This document shows positions 32,867 through 41,262 of a stretch of DNA of 64,000 nt, piece by piece. Each line of letters starts with the position of its first letter. Position 1 is the stretch's first letter. The notes beneath the pieces were generated by a model. That model saw nothing but the letters and a program-made list of their open reading frames with translations, ran no database searches and had not been told where the DNA came from. The DNA is from Sphingomonas leidyi (GTDB lineage Bacteria; Pseudomonadota; Alphaproteobacteria; Sphingomonadales; Sphingomonadaceae): positions 297,538 through 361,537 of the forward strand of contig NZ_JAASQV010000003.1 of assembly GCF_011761945.1 (NCBI RefSeq), given 5' to 3'. Made by a program: the position numbers and the translations under genes.

Positions 32867-34054
32867 TCAGGCCGCGACCACCTGCTTCGCGAAATAGCGG
32901 TGCGCCGCCAGCGGCCCTGTCGGCGCCGGGCGGTCTAGCCAGATCGGGCCGAGCTTGCCGCCCTGCCCCGCGGTGCCGAGCATGAAATCGGCACCGAAAC
33001 GGCGAATGCTCAGCCCGCCGCGCCAGCGCAGGTCGATCAGCACGATAGGAACGAACATCGGCCGGCCGCCGAGCTGGACCACGTTCACGCTCGCGCGCGG
33101 AATGGCGACGCGCACCGGCATCCGTCCGCCACCCCCCGCCGGCAGATCGAAGGGCGCGCCGCCCGGCTCGCCCGGCGGCCCGCCATGGAAGCCGGCGATG
33201 ACTTCGTCCTGCCGGGCATGCGCGCTCATCGCCGCGAAGGTGGCGCGGATATTCTCCGCCGACGCGCCCGAGACGTTGCCGATCAGCAGTTCGAACTCGA
33301 GCAGCACGTCGTCCTCGCCCGCGACGATCCGATGCGGATTGACCGCCAGCTCGAAAGGATCCGCGCCGGACGGGGAGAGCCGGGCCGGCGGCACGGGCGC
33401 CGGGACGGGCTCGGCCGGTCGCGCAGCGCGCTGCAAGCCGGGCGGCGCCTGGACCGGCGGCGCCGGGAGCGCGACCGGCTCGGCCTCGAACACTTCTTCC
33501 TCCGCTCCCGCGCGGCGGCGGCGCAGGAGCAACCAGCCGCCCAGACCGAGCAGCGCCGTTCCGCCCGCGCCGGCGAGCGCCCAGATCCAGGGCGAGGCGG
33601 CGGGTGCGGCCATGGGCGCGGGCGCCGCGGTCGGCTGAGGCGCCGGCGTCGACGCGGCCTGGAGGGACGGCGTGGCGGCCGGCAGGGGAACCGGGGCCGC
33701 GGCGGGCGCCGGGGCCGGCGCGGCTGCGACGGGAGCGGTTTCACGCGGGGCCGGCGTGGCGCGAGGCGTGGGCGTCGCGCGCTGGGCCGCGGGCGTGGCG
33801 GCACGGGCAACCGGTGCAGGAGTCGGCGTCGGTGCTGGCGCCGGCGTCGCGCTCGGCGCTGGGCCGATGCTGAAACGCTCGGGGATTACCCCCGGCAGCT
33901 GCTGCGGCCGGGCGCTAGGCGGCGGAGTGATGATCGGCGCGGCGCTGGGGCTGGGGGCCGGAGCATCCTGCGCATGGGCCAGCGGCGCGGCGATCGATGC
34001 CGCGGCCAGACCCCATAGCCAACCAGTCCTGAGCCTCCCTGCGTTCACCGTCAT
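32867..34054 (-). CDS. Pro-rich membrane-anchored protein, paralogue A
   Basis: A 395-aa protein with a signal peptide (ending PLAHAQ), a long Ala/Pro/Thr-rich segment (residues about 28-150), one transmembrane helix (WIWALAGAGGTALLGLGGWL) followed by RRRR, and a C-terminal beta-rich domain (about 230-395: FELAVNPHRIVAGEDDVLLE, FELLIGNVSGASAENIRATF, PIVLIDLRWRGGL). The same layout occurs in the gene at 41263-42591, so they are paralogues. The C-terminal domain has the look of an Ig/DUF11-like adhesion domain but no family is assigned. By the positive-inside rule the RRRR side faces the cytoplasm. Confidence 0.7.
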   Translation of the reverse strand: MTVNAGRLRTGWLWGLAAASIAAPLAHAQDAPAPSPSAAPIITPPPSARPQQLPGVIPERFSIGPAPSATPAPAPTPTPAPVARAATPAAQRATPTPRATPAPRETAPVAAAPAPAPAAAPVPLPAATPSLQAASTPAPQPTAAPAPMAAPAASPWIWALAGAGGTALLGLGGWLLLRRRRAGAEEEVFEAEPVALPAPPVQAPPGLQRAARPAEPVPAPVPPARLSPSGADPFELAVNPHRIVAGEDDVLLEFELLIGNVSGASAENIRATFAAMSAHARQDEVIAGFHGGPPGEPGGAPFDLPAGGGGRMPVRVAIPRASVNVVQLGGRPMFVPIVLIDLRWRGGLSIRRFGADFMLGTAGQGGKLGPIWLDRPAPTGPLAAHRYFAKQVVAA

Positions 34055-34173
34055 TTCCTGGCCTTCCGAAGATGAACGCCGGCTGCACGCCGCGCGCCGT
34101 TCGCCGCATGGCGAGGGCGGATTGTCCCTGCCGGTTCCGTCCCTTACAGGGCGAACGATCTGGGGAGATATTG

Positions 34174-36174
34174 GTGGCAGGCGAACGAACGGGGGACGGC
34201 CCCGGTTATATTCCGGCGATCGACGGGCTGCGCGCCATCGCCGTCACCTCGGTAATCCTCTTCCACCTCCGGCCCGGGGCGCTGCCCGGCGGCTTCACCG
34301 GCGTGGACATCTTCTTCGTCATTTCGGGCTTCGTGGTGACGGGTTCGCTGCTCGGCCGCGCGTTCGCCAGCTTCGGACAGCTCGCCGCCTGGTTCTATGC
34401 GCGTCGCCTGATGCGGATCATGCCGGCGCTGGTCGCGATGCTGCTCGCCACGCTGTTCGCCGCACAGCTCTTCATTCCCGATGCCTGGCTGAGCAACAGC
34501 CTTGCCCAGGTCGGCCGCTTCGCCTTTCTCGGGCTCAGCAACGTCGTGCTGGCGACCGACACCGACAGCTATTTCGGCCCGCAAGCAGCCTATAACCCGT
34601 TCACCCACAGCTGGTCGCTCGGCGTGGAGGAGCAGTTCTACCTGTTCTTCCCGTTCATCCTGTGGTGGCATCACCAGTTGCAGGCCGGCGCCAAGGCAGT
34701 GCGGTGGGTAGCCATCCTGTCCGGCCTTTCGCTGCTGCTCTGCGCGGCGCTGGCCGCCTTTGCGAACAAGTTCGCCTTCTACCTGATCTTCCCGCGCTTC
34801 TGGGAGCTGGGCGCCGGCATGCTGCTCTGCCTGACGCGCGAACGCTGGCAATGCTGGGCCGCGGGCAAACGCTGGCTGGCGCCGCTGGGCGCGCTGCTGA
34901 TCGCCGCCGGCTTCGCGCTGCCCGAGGGACCGTTCTTCCCCTTCCCCGGCGCGCTGCTGCCCGTCGCGGGCACCGCGCTCGTCATCATGGCGATCCTGGG
35001 CGGCACCGCGCCCCGCGCGCTCGCCAGCCGGCCGATGGTCGCGGTGGGGCTGCTCTCCTATTCGCTCTATCTCTGGCATTGGCCGGTGTTCGTGCTGTTC
35101 CGGTGGACCGCCGGCCTGCACACGCCGATGCTCCAGCTCGCCGCGCTTGCCATCACGGTAACGCTGGCGATCCTGTCCTATTTCCTGGTCGAGAAGCCGC
35201 TGCGCTCGAGCCGCCGGATGGCCGGATGGCCGCGCGGGCGCGTCGTTGCCGCGGCGCTGGCCATGGTGCTGGCCGCCGGGCTCGGCGGGCAGCTGCTGAT
35301 CGCCGCGCACAACCGCATCACGCTCAGCGTCACCCGCGATCGCTTCGCCTGGTACGCCGAACCCGGCCGGCCGCTGCCGCTCGACCTTACCGGCTGCACG
35401 CCGATCGACGGCGAGGAACGGCTGGCGAGCGGCAAGGTGACGCTGTGGACGCCGCGCTGCGCCCGGCCGGGAGGCTTCACCCTGTTCGTGCCCGCGGATT
35501 CGCACGGCCTTGCCTATGCGCCCGCGCTGCGCCGGCTCGTCGCCGAGACCGGTGCGAGCGTGCGGCTCTATTTCCGGCCCGCCTGCCCCTATCTCAAGCT
35601 GATCATGAGTCATGCGGCACGCCCGCGCTGCGCCGACTGGTACGCGGCAGTGGAACGGGACGTGGTGAACCGGTCGCACCCGGGCGACGTGGTGTTCCTG
35701 CCCGGGCTGCGCGTCACGCGCCTTGCCAACCAGTTCGAGAAGGACCGCGACCTGGCCGGCCGGCACGACGACACGGTCTCGGCCGCCGCGCTCGCCGAAG
35801 CGCAGGGCATCACCAGGCGCCTCGCCGCCGGCGGCGCGCGGCTGGTGCTGGAGGCGCCCAAGCCGGTCTTCCCCAGCCCGGTCTTCCGCTGCACCGACTG
35901 GTTCAACCGCACCAACCCCGCCTGCCACGGGCTCACCATCGGGCGCGAGACGATGCTCCAGCGCCGCCGCGACGTGATGCGCGCGATGCACGAGCTGGCC
36001 GCCGGCCAGCGCAGCACCATCCTCTGGGACCCGCTGCCGATCTTCTGCCCCGGTCCGACCTGCGAGGCCGTGCCGGGCGGCCGGCCGCTGTTCTTCGACG
36101 GCGACCATCCGAGCGGGCTCGGCAACGACCTGATCTATGCCGACCTGAAGCGGACGATCCTGGCGGTTCGGTGA
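34174..36174 (+). CDS. OafA/YrhL-type acyltransferase with C-terminal SGNH-like region
   Basis: A 666-aa membrane O-acyltransferase. Residues 1 to about 370 hold the acyltransferase-3 domain: YIPAIDGLRAIAVTSVILFH, the catalytic-type FTGVDIFFVISGFVV, and HSWSLGVEEQFYLFFPFILW, with ten or so helices. The remainder resembles an SGNH hydrolase-like domain (LFVPADSHGLAYAPALRRLV; end FFDGDHPSGLGNDLIYADLK). Such proteins acetylate cell-surface or capsule sugars. A GTG at 34174, six bases after GGGGAG, is the preferred start; the frame is open further upstream. The gene is divergent from paralogue A. Confidence 0.88.
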   Translation: MAGERTGDGPGYIPAIDGLRAIAVTSVILFHLRPGALPGGFTGVDIFFVISGFVVTGSLLGRAFASFGQLAAWFYARRLMRIMPALVAMLLATLFAAQLFIPDAWLSNSLAQVGRFAFLGLSNVVLATDTDSYFGPQAAYNPFTHSWSLGVEEQFYLFFPFILWWHHQLQAGAKAVRWVAILSGLSLLLCAALAAFANKFAFYLIFPRFWELGAGMLLCLTRERWQCWAAGKRWLAPLGALLIAAGFALPEGPFFPFPGALLPVAGTALVIMAILGGTAPRALASRPMVAVGLLSYSLYLWHWPVFVLFRWTAGLHTPMLQLAALAITVTLAILSYFLVEKPLRSSRRMAGWPRGRVVAAALAMVLAAGLGGQLLIAAHNRITLSVTRDRFAWYAEPGRPLPLDLTGCTPIDGEERLASGKVTLWTPRCARPGGFTLFVPADSHGLAYAPALRRLVAETGASVRLYFRPACPYLKLIMSHAARPRCADWYAAVERDVVNRSHPGDVVFLPGLRVTRLANQFEKDRDLAGRHDDTVSAAALAEAQGITRRLAAGGARLVLEAPKPVFPSPVFRCTDWFNRTNPACHGLTIGRETMLQRRRDVMRAMHELAAGQRSTILWDPLPIFCPGPTCEAVPGGRPLFFDGDHPSGLGNDLIYADLKRTILAVR

Positions 36175-36250
36175 CGAGAGCCGCCCCTCCCCGAAGGTCT
36201 TGGCAATACGGAAGGACCTGGCGCAGCGATATCGCGGCGCCAGGCCTCTA

Positions 36251-36273
36251 TCCCCTCCCTTCCCGGGAGGGGA
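36251..36273. terminator. Hairpin between the convergent acyltransferase and M16 genes
   Basis: TCCCCTCCC pairs with GGGAGGGGA around TTCCC. Both flanking genes converge on it; a T-run is lacking. Confidence 0.45.
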
Positions 36274-36279
36274 AGATGC

Positions 36280-37689
36280 TCAGGGCACCGTCACATTGGT
36301 CATCGGCACGTTCGCCAGTTCGGGCTGGGCCTTGAGCTGCGGCACGACCGTCTTGAGATCGCCGACCACCACCAGCGTGAGCTTGCCCAGCGGATAGGAA
36401 GCCGTCGCCGAGGCCATCATCTGCTCCGGCGTCACCGCCAGCACCGCGGGGACGTAGCGCTCCGTCCAGTCGCCCGGCAGGCCGAGCAGGTCGCGCGTCG
36501 CCAGCGTGCCGACGACCGCGCCCGAGGTCGAGTTGGAGATCGCGAACAGGCCGGCCATATAGGTGCGGATCCCCTTGGCCTCCTCGGCCGGCACCGGCTC
36601 GGTCTGCATCCGGCGGATCTCCTTGAAGACCTCCTTCAGCGAGTCCCCGGTATGCTCGGTGGTCACGTCCGCCTGGAAGGTCCACAGCGCCTGTTCCGGA
36701 GTGAACTCCACGTCGGAATCGGGCGAATAGGTATAGCCCTTGTCCTCGCGGATGTTGCGCGTGATGCGCGAGCTGAACGCACCGCCCAGCAGCGCATTGG
36801 TCACGCGCTGCGGAATATCCGCCTCGGTGCCCGCGCGGTTCGCGTCGAAGCTCAGGCGCAGCGTGGCCTGCGGCGCGCCCGGCCGGTCGACCAGCACGAT
36901 GCGCGGGCCCGGCTGGTGCGGGCTCTGCAGCACCACCGGATCGGGCCCCGCCGCCCAGCCTGCGAACGCCTTGTCGATCGCCGCCTTCACCGCCGCCGCG
37001 TCGAACCGGCCGGCGACATAGAGATGCGCGCGCTTCGCGCCGAACTGGCCGGCATGGAAGGCCCGTACCTGCGCGATCGTATAGCCCTGGAGCTGCGCCG
37101 CGCTCGGGATGATGCGGCCATAGGGATGGTTCGCGCCATAGATGGTCCGGCCCAGCGCCACATCGGCCAGCGTGCCCGGCTGCGACAGCGCGACCGAAAG
37201 CTGGCGGCCGAGATTGGCCTTCACCCGGGCAAGCTCGCTCGCCGGCAGCGTCGGCCGGGTCGCCACGTCGCTCACCAGCGCGATCGCGACCGGCGCATAT
37301 TCGGAAAGCACGTTCACGCCGACCGTGGTCGACTGCATGCCGGCGCTGACGTTGAGCTGCCCGCCCATGCCCGCCGCGGCGGCGGCGAGATCGGCGGCGG
37401 TCTTGCCCGCGGCGCCTTCCTTCATCAGCGCCCCGGTGACTTCGGAGAGCCACACGGCGTCGCCCTCGTCGACTGCGCCGGCGCGCACGCGCAGCGAAAC
37501 GACCGCCTTGGGCGCGATGCCATAGGGGATCAGCGTGACCTGCAGCCCATTGGGCAGCGCATAGGTCTCGGTCGCCGGCAGCCTGAACGGCTTGGGATCG
37601 GCGATCGGGGGGGCCGGCGGGAAATTGTCCTGCGCCAGCGCCGGAACGGCGGCGAGCAAAGCCGCAACTGCCAGAATCGCGCGCTGCAT
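36280..37689 (-). CDS. M16 peptidase-family protein, non-catalytic partner subunit
   Basis: A 469-aa secreted protein (signal MQRAILAVAALLAAVPALAQ). It has the M16 fold: YALPNGLQVTLIPYGIAPKA, then IRLQ-like LGGAFSSRITRNIREDKGYTYSP in the C-terminal half. At the zinc site the N-terminal domain reads VWLSEVTGALMKEG, without the HxxEH signature, so this subunit should not be catalytic. The start overlaps the stop of the upstream M16 gene (ATGA). Paired active/inactive M16 subunits are known in Sphingomonas sp. A1, so a heterodimer is likely. It probably degrades peptides in the periplasm. Confidence 0.88.
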   Translation of the reverse strand: MQRAILAVAALLAAVPALAQDNFPPAPPIADPKPFRLPATETYALPNGLQVTLIPYGIAPKAVVSLRVRAGAVDEGDAVWLSEVTGALMKEGAAGKTAADLAAAAAGMGGQLNVSAGMQSTTVGVNVLSEYAPVAIALVSDVATRPTLPASELARVKANLGRQLSVALSQPGTLADVALGRTIYGANHPYGRIIPSAAQLQGYTIAQVRAFHAGQFGAKRAHLYVAGRFDAAAVKAAIDKAFAGWAAGPDPVVLQSPHQPGPRIVLVDRPGAPQATLRLSFDANRAGTEADIPQRVTNALLGGAFSSRITRNIREDKGYTYSPDSDVEFTPEQALWTFQADVTTEHTGDSLKEVFKEIRRMQTEPVPAEEAKGIRTYMAGLFAISNSTSGAVVGTLATRDLLGLPGDWTERYVPAVLAVTPEQMMASATASYPLGKLTLVVVGDLKTVVPQLKAQPELANVPMTNVTVP

Positions 37690-39077
37690 CACTTGCCTCC
37701 CTTGGGCTGGGCGCCGGGCTCGATGACATAGACCGAGCGGTTGGTCTTGCGGAGATATTCCTGGGCGGTCTTCTGGATCAGCGCAGGCGTCACCTTGGCG
37801 AAGCCCTCCTCGATCCTGTTCACCGCGGCGGGATCGTTGTCGAACAGGGCATAGACGGCGAGCAAGTCGATCAGGCCGACACGGCCGCCCCCGTCGATGG
37901 TGCCGTACAGCTCCGAGCGCATCTTGGTGCGCGCGCGCTGCAGCTCGGCGGCGCTGACCGGCGTGGTGCGCAGCGCCTCGATCACCTCGTCCACCGCCTT
38001 GGTGATCTGCGCGGCCGAGTGCGTCGTGTCGTGCGTGAAGCTGAAGCTCCACAGCATCGGCCCGCGATAGTTGAACATGTTGCCGAGATCGCCGTTGATC
38101 CCGCCCGAAAGCTCGCCGGCGATGCCCGTATCGGAGACCAGCTTCTTGAACAGCCGGCTGTCGTCGCCCTGGAGCAGGATCTGGTCGATCAGCCCCATCG
38201 CATACCATTCGGGCGTGCCGCGTGTCGGCACGTGATAGCCCGCGGCATAGCCCGGCTTGGGCGCCAGCGCGTCGACCCGGCTCTTGAACTTCTCGGCAGT
38301 CTGGCGCGGCTCGGAAATGTCGGGCTGCGCGACCGGGGCGGCCGAGGCGATCGGAGTGAAATATTTCTCAACCATCGCCCGGGTCGCGGCATAGTCGATG
38401 TCGCCGGCGATCACGAGCACGGCGTTGTTCGGCCGATAGAATTCCTTCGAGAAGGCCTGGGCGTCCGGCACCGTTGCCGCCTCGATCTCCTTGAGATCCC
38501 CGTAGAAATTATGGCTGTTATACCAGTTGACGTTCGCCAGCATCGGCAGGTCGATCCACGGCCAGGTGCTGTAGGGCTGGTTGAGGACGTTGACCTTCAC
38601 TTCGTTGCCGACCACGCCCTGCTGGTTCTTCAGCACGACGTCGTCGATCACCGGATTGGCCATGCGGTCGGCCTCGAGCCACAGCATCCGCTCGAGCGCG
38701 CCCGAGGGGACGATCTCGAAATAATTGGTGAAGTCGAACCGGGTCGAGCCATTGTTGACGCCGCCGGAATTGGTGATCGTCGTGTCGAACACGCCCTTGG
38801 GCGCGTGCTTCGATCCCTGGAACATCAGATGCTCGAACAGATGGGCGAAGCCGGTGCGATCCTTGGGCTCCACTCGGAAGCCGATGCCGTAATAGACGCC
38901 GACCGTCACCGTCGGCGCGATCGTGTCCCGCGTCAGCACCACCCGCAGGCCGTTGGGCAAGGTGAAATATTGCGCGTCGACATGCAGCTTGTTCGCGGCA
39001 GTGGCGCCGGCCTGGGCATGCGCTGCCGCCGGGAGCGCCGCCGCCGCAAGGGCAAGCGCCAGGCTCAAATGCTTCAT
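37689..39077 (-). CDS. M16 peptidase, catalytic subunit
   Basis: A 462-aa secreted protein (signal MKHLSLALALAAAALPAAAHAQ). It carries the inverted zinc motif HLFEHLMFQGS (about residues 72-82) and a downstream Glu in TRFDFTNYFEIVPSGALERM. The C-terminal M16 domain has YRGPMLWSFSFTHDTTHSAA. M16 enzymes degrade peptides released in the periplasm. The ATG at 39077 gives a clean signal peptide; an earlier in-frame start would remove it. Its TGA overlaps the partner subunit's start, so the two are translated together. Confidence 0.92.
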   Translation of the reverse strand: MKHLSLALALAAAALPAAAHAQAGATAANKLHVDAQYFTLPNGLRVVLTRDTIAPTVTVGVYYGIGFRVEPKDRTGFAHLFEHLMFQGSKHAPKGVFDTTITNSGGVNNGSTRFDFTNYFEIVPSGALERMLWLEADRMANPVIDDVVLKNQQGVVGNEVKVNVLNQPYSTWPWIDLPMLANVNWYNSHNFYGDLKEIEAATVPDAQAFSKEFYRPNNAVLVIAGDIDYAATRAMVEKYFTPIASAAPVAQPDISEPRQTAEKFKSRVDALAPKPGYAAGYHVPTRGTPEWYAMGLIDQILLQGDDSRLFKKLVSDTGIAGELSGGINGDLGNMFNYRGPMLWSFSFTHDTTHSAAQITKAVDEVIEALRTTPVSAAELQRARTKMRSELYGTIDGGGRVGLIDLLAVYALFDNDPAAVNRIEEGFAKVTPALIQKTAQEYLRKTNRSVYVIEPGAQPKGGK

Positions 39078-39203
39078 CGTTCTGGACCCCCTGGGACTCG
39101 GGAACTGTATTGCGAGGTTAGCACGGCATGGGGCACCGGGCGCAAGAGCCGGATCCCCCCGCCGGAGCGTTACGACCGCCCGCAACGCCCCGGTCCGGTC
39201 CGA

Positions 39204-41147
39204 TTATTTCTCCGCGTTCGCCGACTGGTCGAGCGGCACCACCGGCAGCAGCACGCTGCTCGATTGCGCGCCGCCATAGATCAGCGTCACCGTCGCCTTC
39301 TGATAGTCTTCCGGCTTGGCGAAGAAGATGTTCGGGACGAACTTCTGCGGATTGCGATCATAGACCGGGAACAGGCTCGACTGGACCTGGACCATGATCC
39401 GGTGCCCCGGCTGGAAGACATGGTTCACCGTCGGCAGGCGGAACTTGTACTCCTGCACCTTGTTCGCCGGGATCGCGGTGGGATGCTCGAACGAGTTGCG
39501 ATAGCGGCCGCGGAAGATGTCCATCGCGATCGGCAGCTGGAACCCGCCCATCTCCTTCTTCGTGACGTAATCGTCGGGATAGACGTCGATCACCTTGACC
39601 ACGAAGTCGCCGTCGGTGCCCGTGGTCTTGGCGAAGATGTCCGCCAGCGGCGCGCCCGACACGCGGACCGGCGCGGTGAGCGGATCGGTCATATAGGTCA
39701 TCACGTCGGGCCGGCCGTCGACGAAGCGCTGGTCGGTGACGAGATAGGTCGACCAGCGGCCGTCCTGGAAATTGACCGGACGCGGCAGATGCGGAACCGG
39801 CTTGGCGGGATCGGAGACATAGGAGTCCGAACCGGCGCCCGGCTTGTCGAAGCCCAGGCCCTCGGCCGGCTTGAGGTAGATCGGCGTCAGCTTGGTGCCG
39901 CAGCCGTCGTCGCAGGCCAGCGGCCATTTGCTCAGATAGTCCCAGCGATTCTCGCCGGTATTGTAGAAGCTCGCCTTGGCCGGGGTGAACGGCGGCGCGC
40001 CGTCCTTGAGATAGGCGTTGAAGAACGGCAGCAGGATGTCGCGCCGGGCCTGGAGCGCGGTGTCGCCCTCGAAGGCGAGCTGGCCGAGCGTCGAGCCGTT
40101 ATAGTTGAAGCCCGAATGGCGCCACGGGCCCATCAGCAGGAAGTTCTTGTCGGCCTGGGGCGTCTTCTGCAGCGCCTCCCACGCATGGATCGCGCCATAC
40201 ATGTCCTCATGGTCCCAGATGCCCTGCTCCCAGAGCGTCGGCACGTTCGAGGGATTCTTCGCCAGCAGCTTGTCGAGCGCCTGCTCCTGCCAGAACTGGT
40301 CGTAGGCGACGTGCTGGCTCATCTTGTTCCAGGCGGGCAGCTGGTCATAGCCGAACTGCTTGGCCCAGTCGCCGGCGCTGCCCACGCGGCGGAAGGTGTC
40401 GTAATCGTCCCAGTCCGGGCGGGGCGGCGCCTTGCCGGCGCCCTTGTAGCCGGTCTGCGCGCCGATCCAGCCGATATTCGCCAGGCGGAAGGCGCCGTGG
40501 TGGAACCAGTCGTCGCCCATCCAGCCGTCGATCATCGGGCTCTCGGGCGCGGCCACCTTGAGCGCCGGGTGCGGCCCCATCAGCGCCATCACCACGGTGA
40601 AGCCCTCGTACGACGAGCCGAGCATGCCGACCTTGCCGTTGGTCTCCGGGACGTTCTTCACCATCCAGTCGATCGAGTCATAGGCATCGGTGATGTGATC
40701 GACCTTGGTCGGATTGAGGGGACCGACGGGGGGGCGCGTGATCACATAGTCGCCCTCCGACTTGTACTTGCCGCGAATGTCCTGGAACACGCGGATATAG
40801 CCCGCCTTGACGAACACCTCGTCGCCTTCGGGCAGGGTGTTGATCATCTTGCCGCTCTCGGTGCGGACGACGCGGCCGGCGGCGTTGTAGGGCGTGCGGG
40901 TGAACAGGATCGGCGCGTTCTTCGCCCCCTTCGGGATGATCATCACCGTGTAGAGCTTCACCCCGTCGCGCATCGGGATCATCACTTCGCGCTTGATATA
41001 GTCGGCCGGCAGCGCGGGCGGACTGAAACTGGCGGGAATGTCGTTGAAGGCGGGAGCCGGCGCCGGCGCGGGACTTTCCTGGGCCTGGGCGGCCGCGGCG
41101 GCGAGGAGGGCGGTTCCGGCGGCGAGCGCGAGCAGCGACTTCTTCAT
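39204..41147 (-). CDS. Alpha-amino-acid ester hydrolase (CocE/NonD family)
   Basis: A 647-aa secreted hydrolase (signal ending AAAAAQAQ). The alpha/beta-hydrolase part contains YIKREVMIPMRDGVKLYTVM, VFQDIRGKYKSEGDYV and the nucleophile elbow GSSYEGFT. The segment LKVAAPESPMIDGWMGDDWF and DHEDMYGAIHAWE match alpha-amino-acid ester hydrolases (carboxylate cluster and catalytic His), and the C-terminal jelly-roll (TVNHVFQPGHRIMVQVQSSL) completes the family. These enzymes hydrolyse or transfer alpha-amino acyl esters and act on ampicillin-type beta-lactam side chains. The gene stands alone. Confidence 0.92.
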   Translation of the reverse strand: MKKSLLALAAGTALLAAAAAQAQESPAPAPAPAFNDIPASFSPPALPADYIKREVMIPMRDGVKLYTVMIIPKGAKNAPILFTRTPYNAAGRVVRTESGKMINTLPEGDEVFVKAGYIRVFQDIRGKYKSEGDYVITRPPVGPLNPTKVDHITDAYDSIDWMVKNVPETNGKVGMLGSSYEGFTVVMALMGPHPALKVAAPESPMIDGWMGDDWFHHGAFRLANIGWIGAQTGYKGAGKAPPRPDWDDYDTFRRVGSAGDWAKQFGYDQLPAWNKMSQHVAYDQFWQEQALDKLLAKNPSNVPTLWEQGIWDHEDMYGAIHAWEALQKTPQADKNFLLMGPWRHSGFNYNGSTLGQLAFEGDTALQARRDILLPFFNAYLKDGAPPFTPAKASFYNTGENRWDYLSKWPLACDDGCGTKLTPIYLKPAEGLGFDKPGAGSDSYVSDPAKPVPHLPRPVNFQDGRWSTYLVTDQRFVDGRPDVMTYMTDPLTAPVRVSGAPLADIFAKTTGTDGDFVVKVIDVYPDDYVTKKEMGGFQLPIAMDIFRGRYRNSFEHPTAIPANKVQEYKFRLPTVNHVFQPGHRIMVQVQSSLFPVYDRNPQKFVPNIFFAKPEDYQKATVTLIYGGAQSSSVLLPVVPLDQSANAEK

Positions 41148-41201
41148 GTGACATCATCTCCCCTGAGGATGGCGTTCGATAGGCCCAAAACCGCGTGCAT
41201 G

Positions 41202-41239
41202 AAAAGAGCCCGCCCCTCCCTTCCGGAAGAAGCGGGCTC
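41202..41239 (-). terminator. Terminator of paralogue B gene
   Basis: Read on the minus strand, GAGCCCGC (41239-41232) pairs with GCGGGCTC (41213-41206), followed by TTTT. Confidence 0.75.
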
Positions 41240-41262
41240 CGATGTCCCCGATATTTCAGGGA

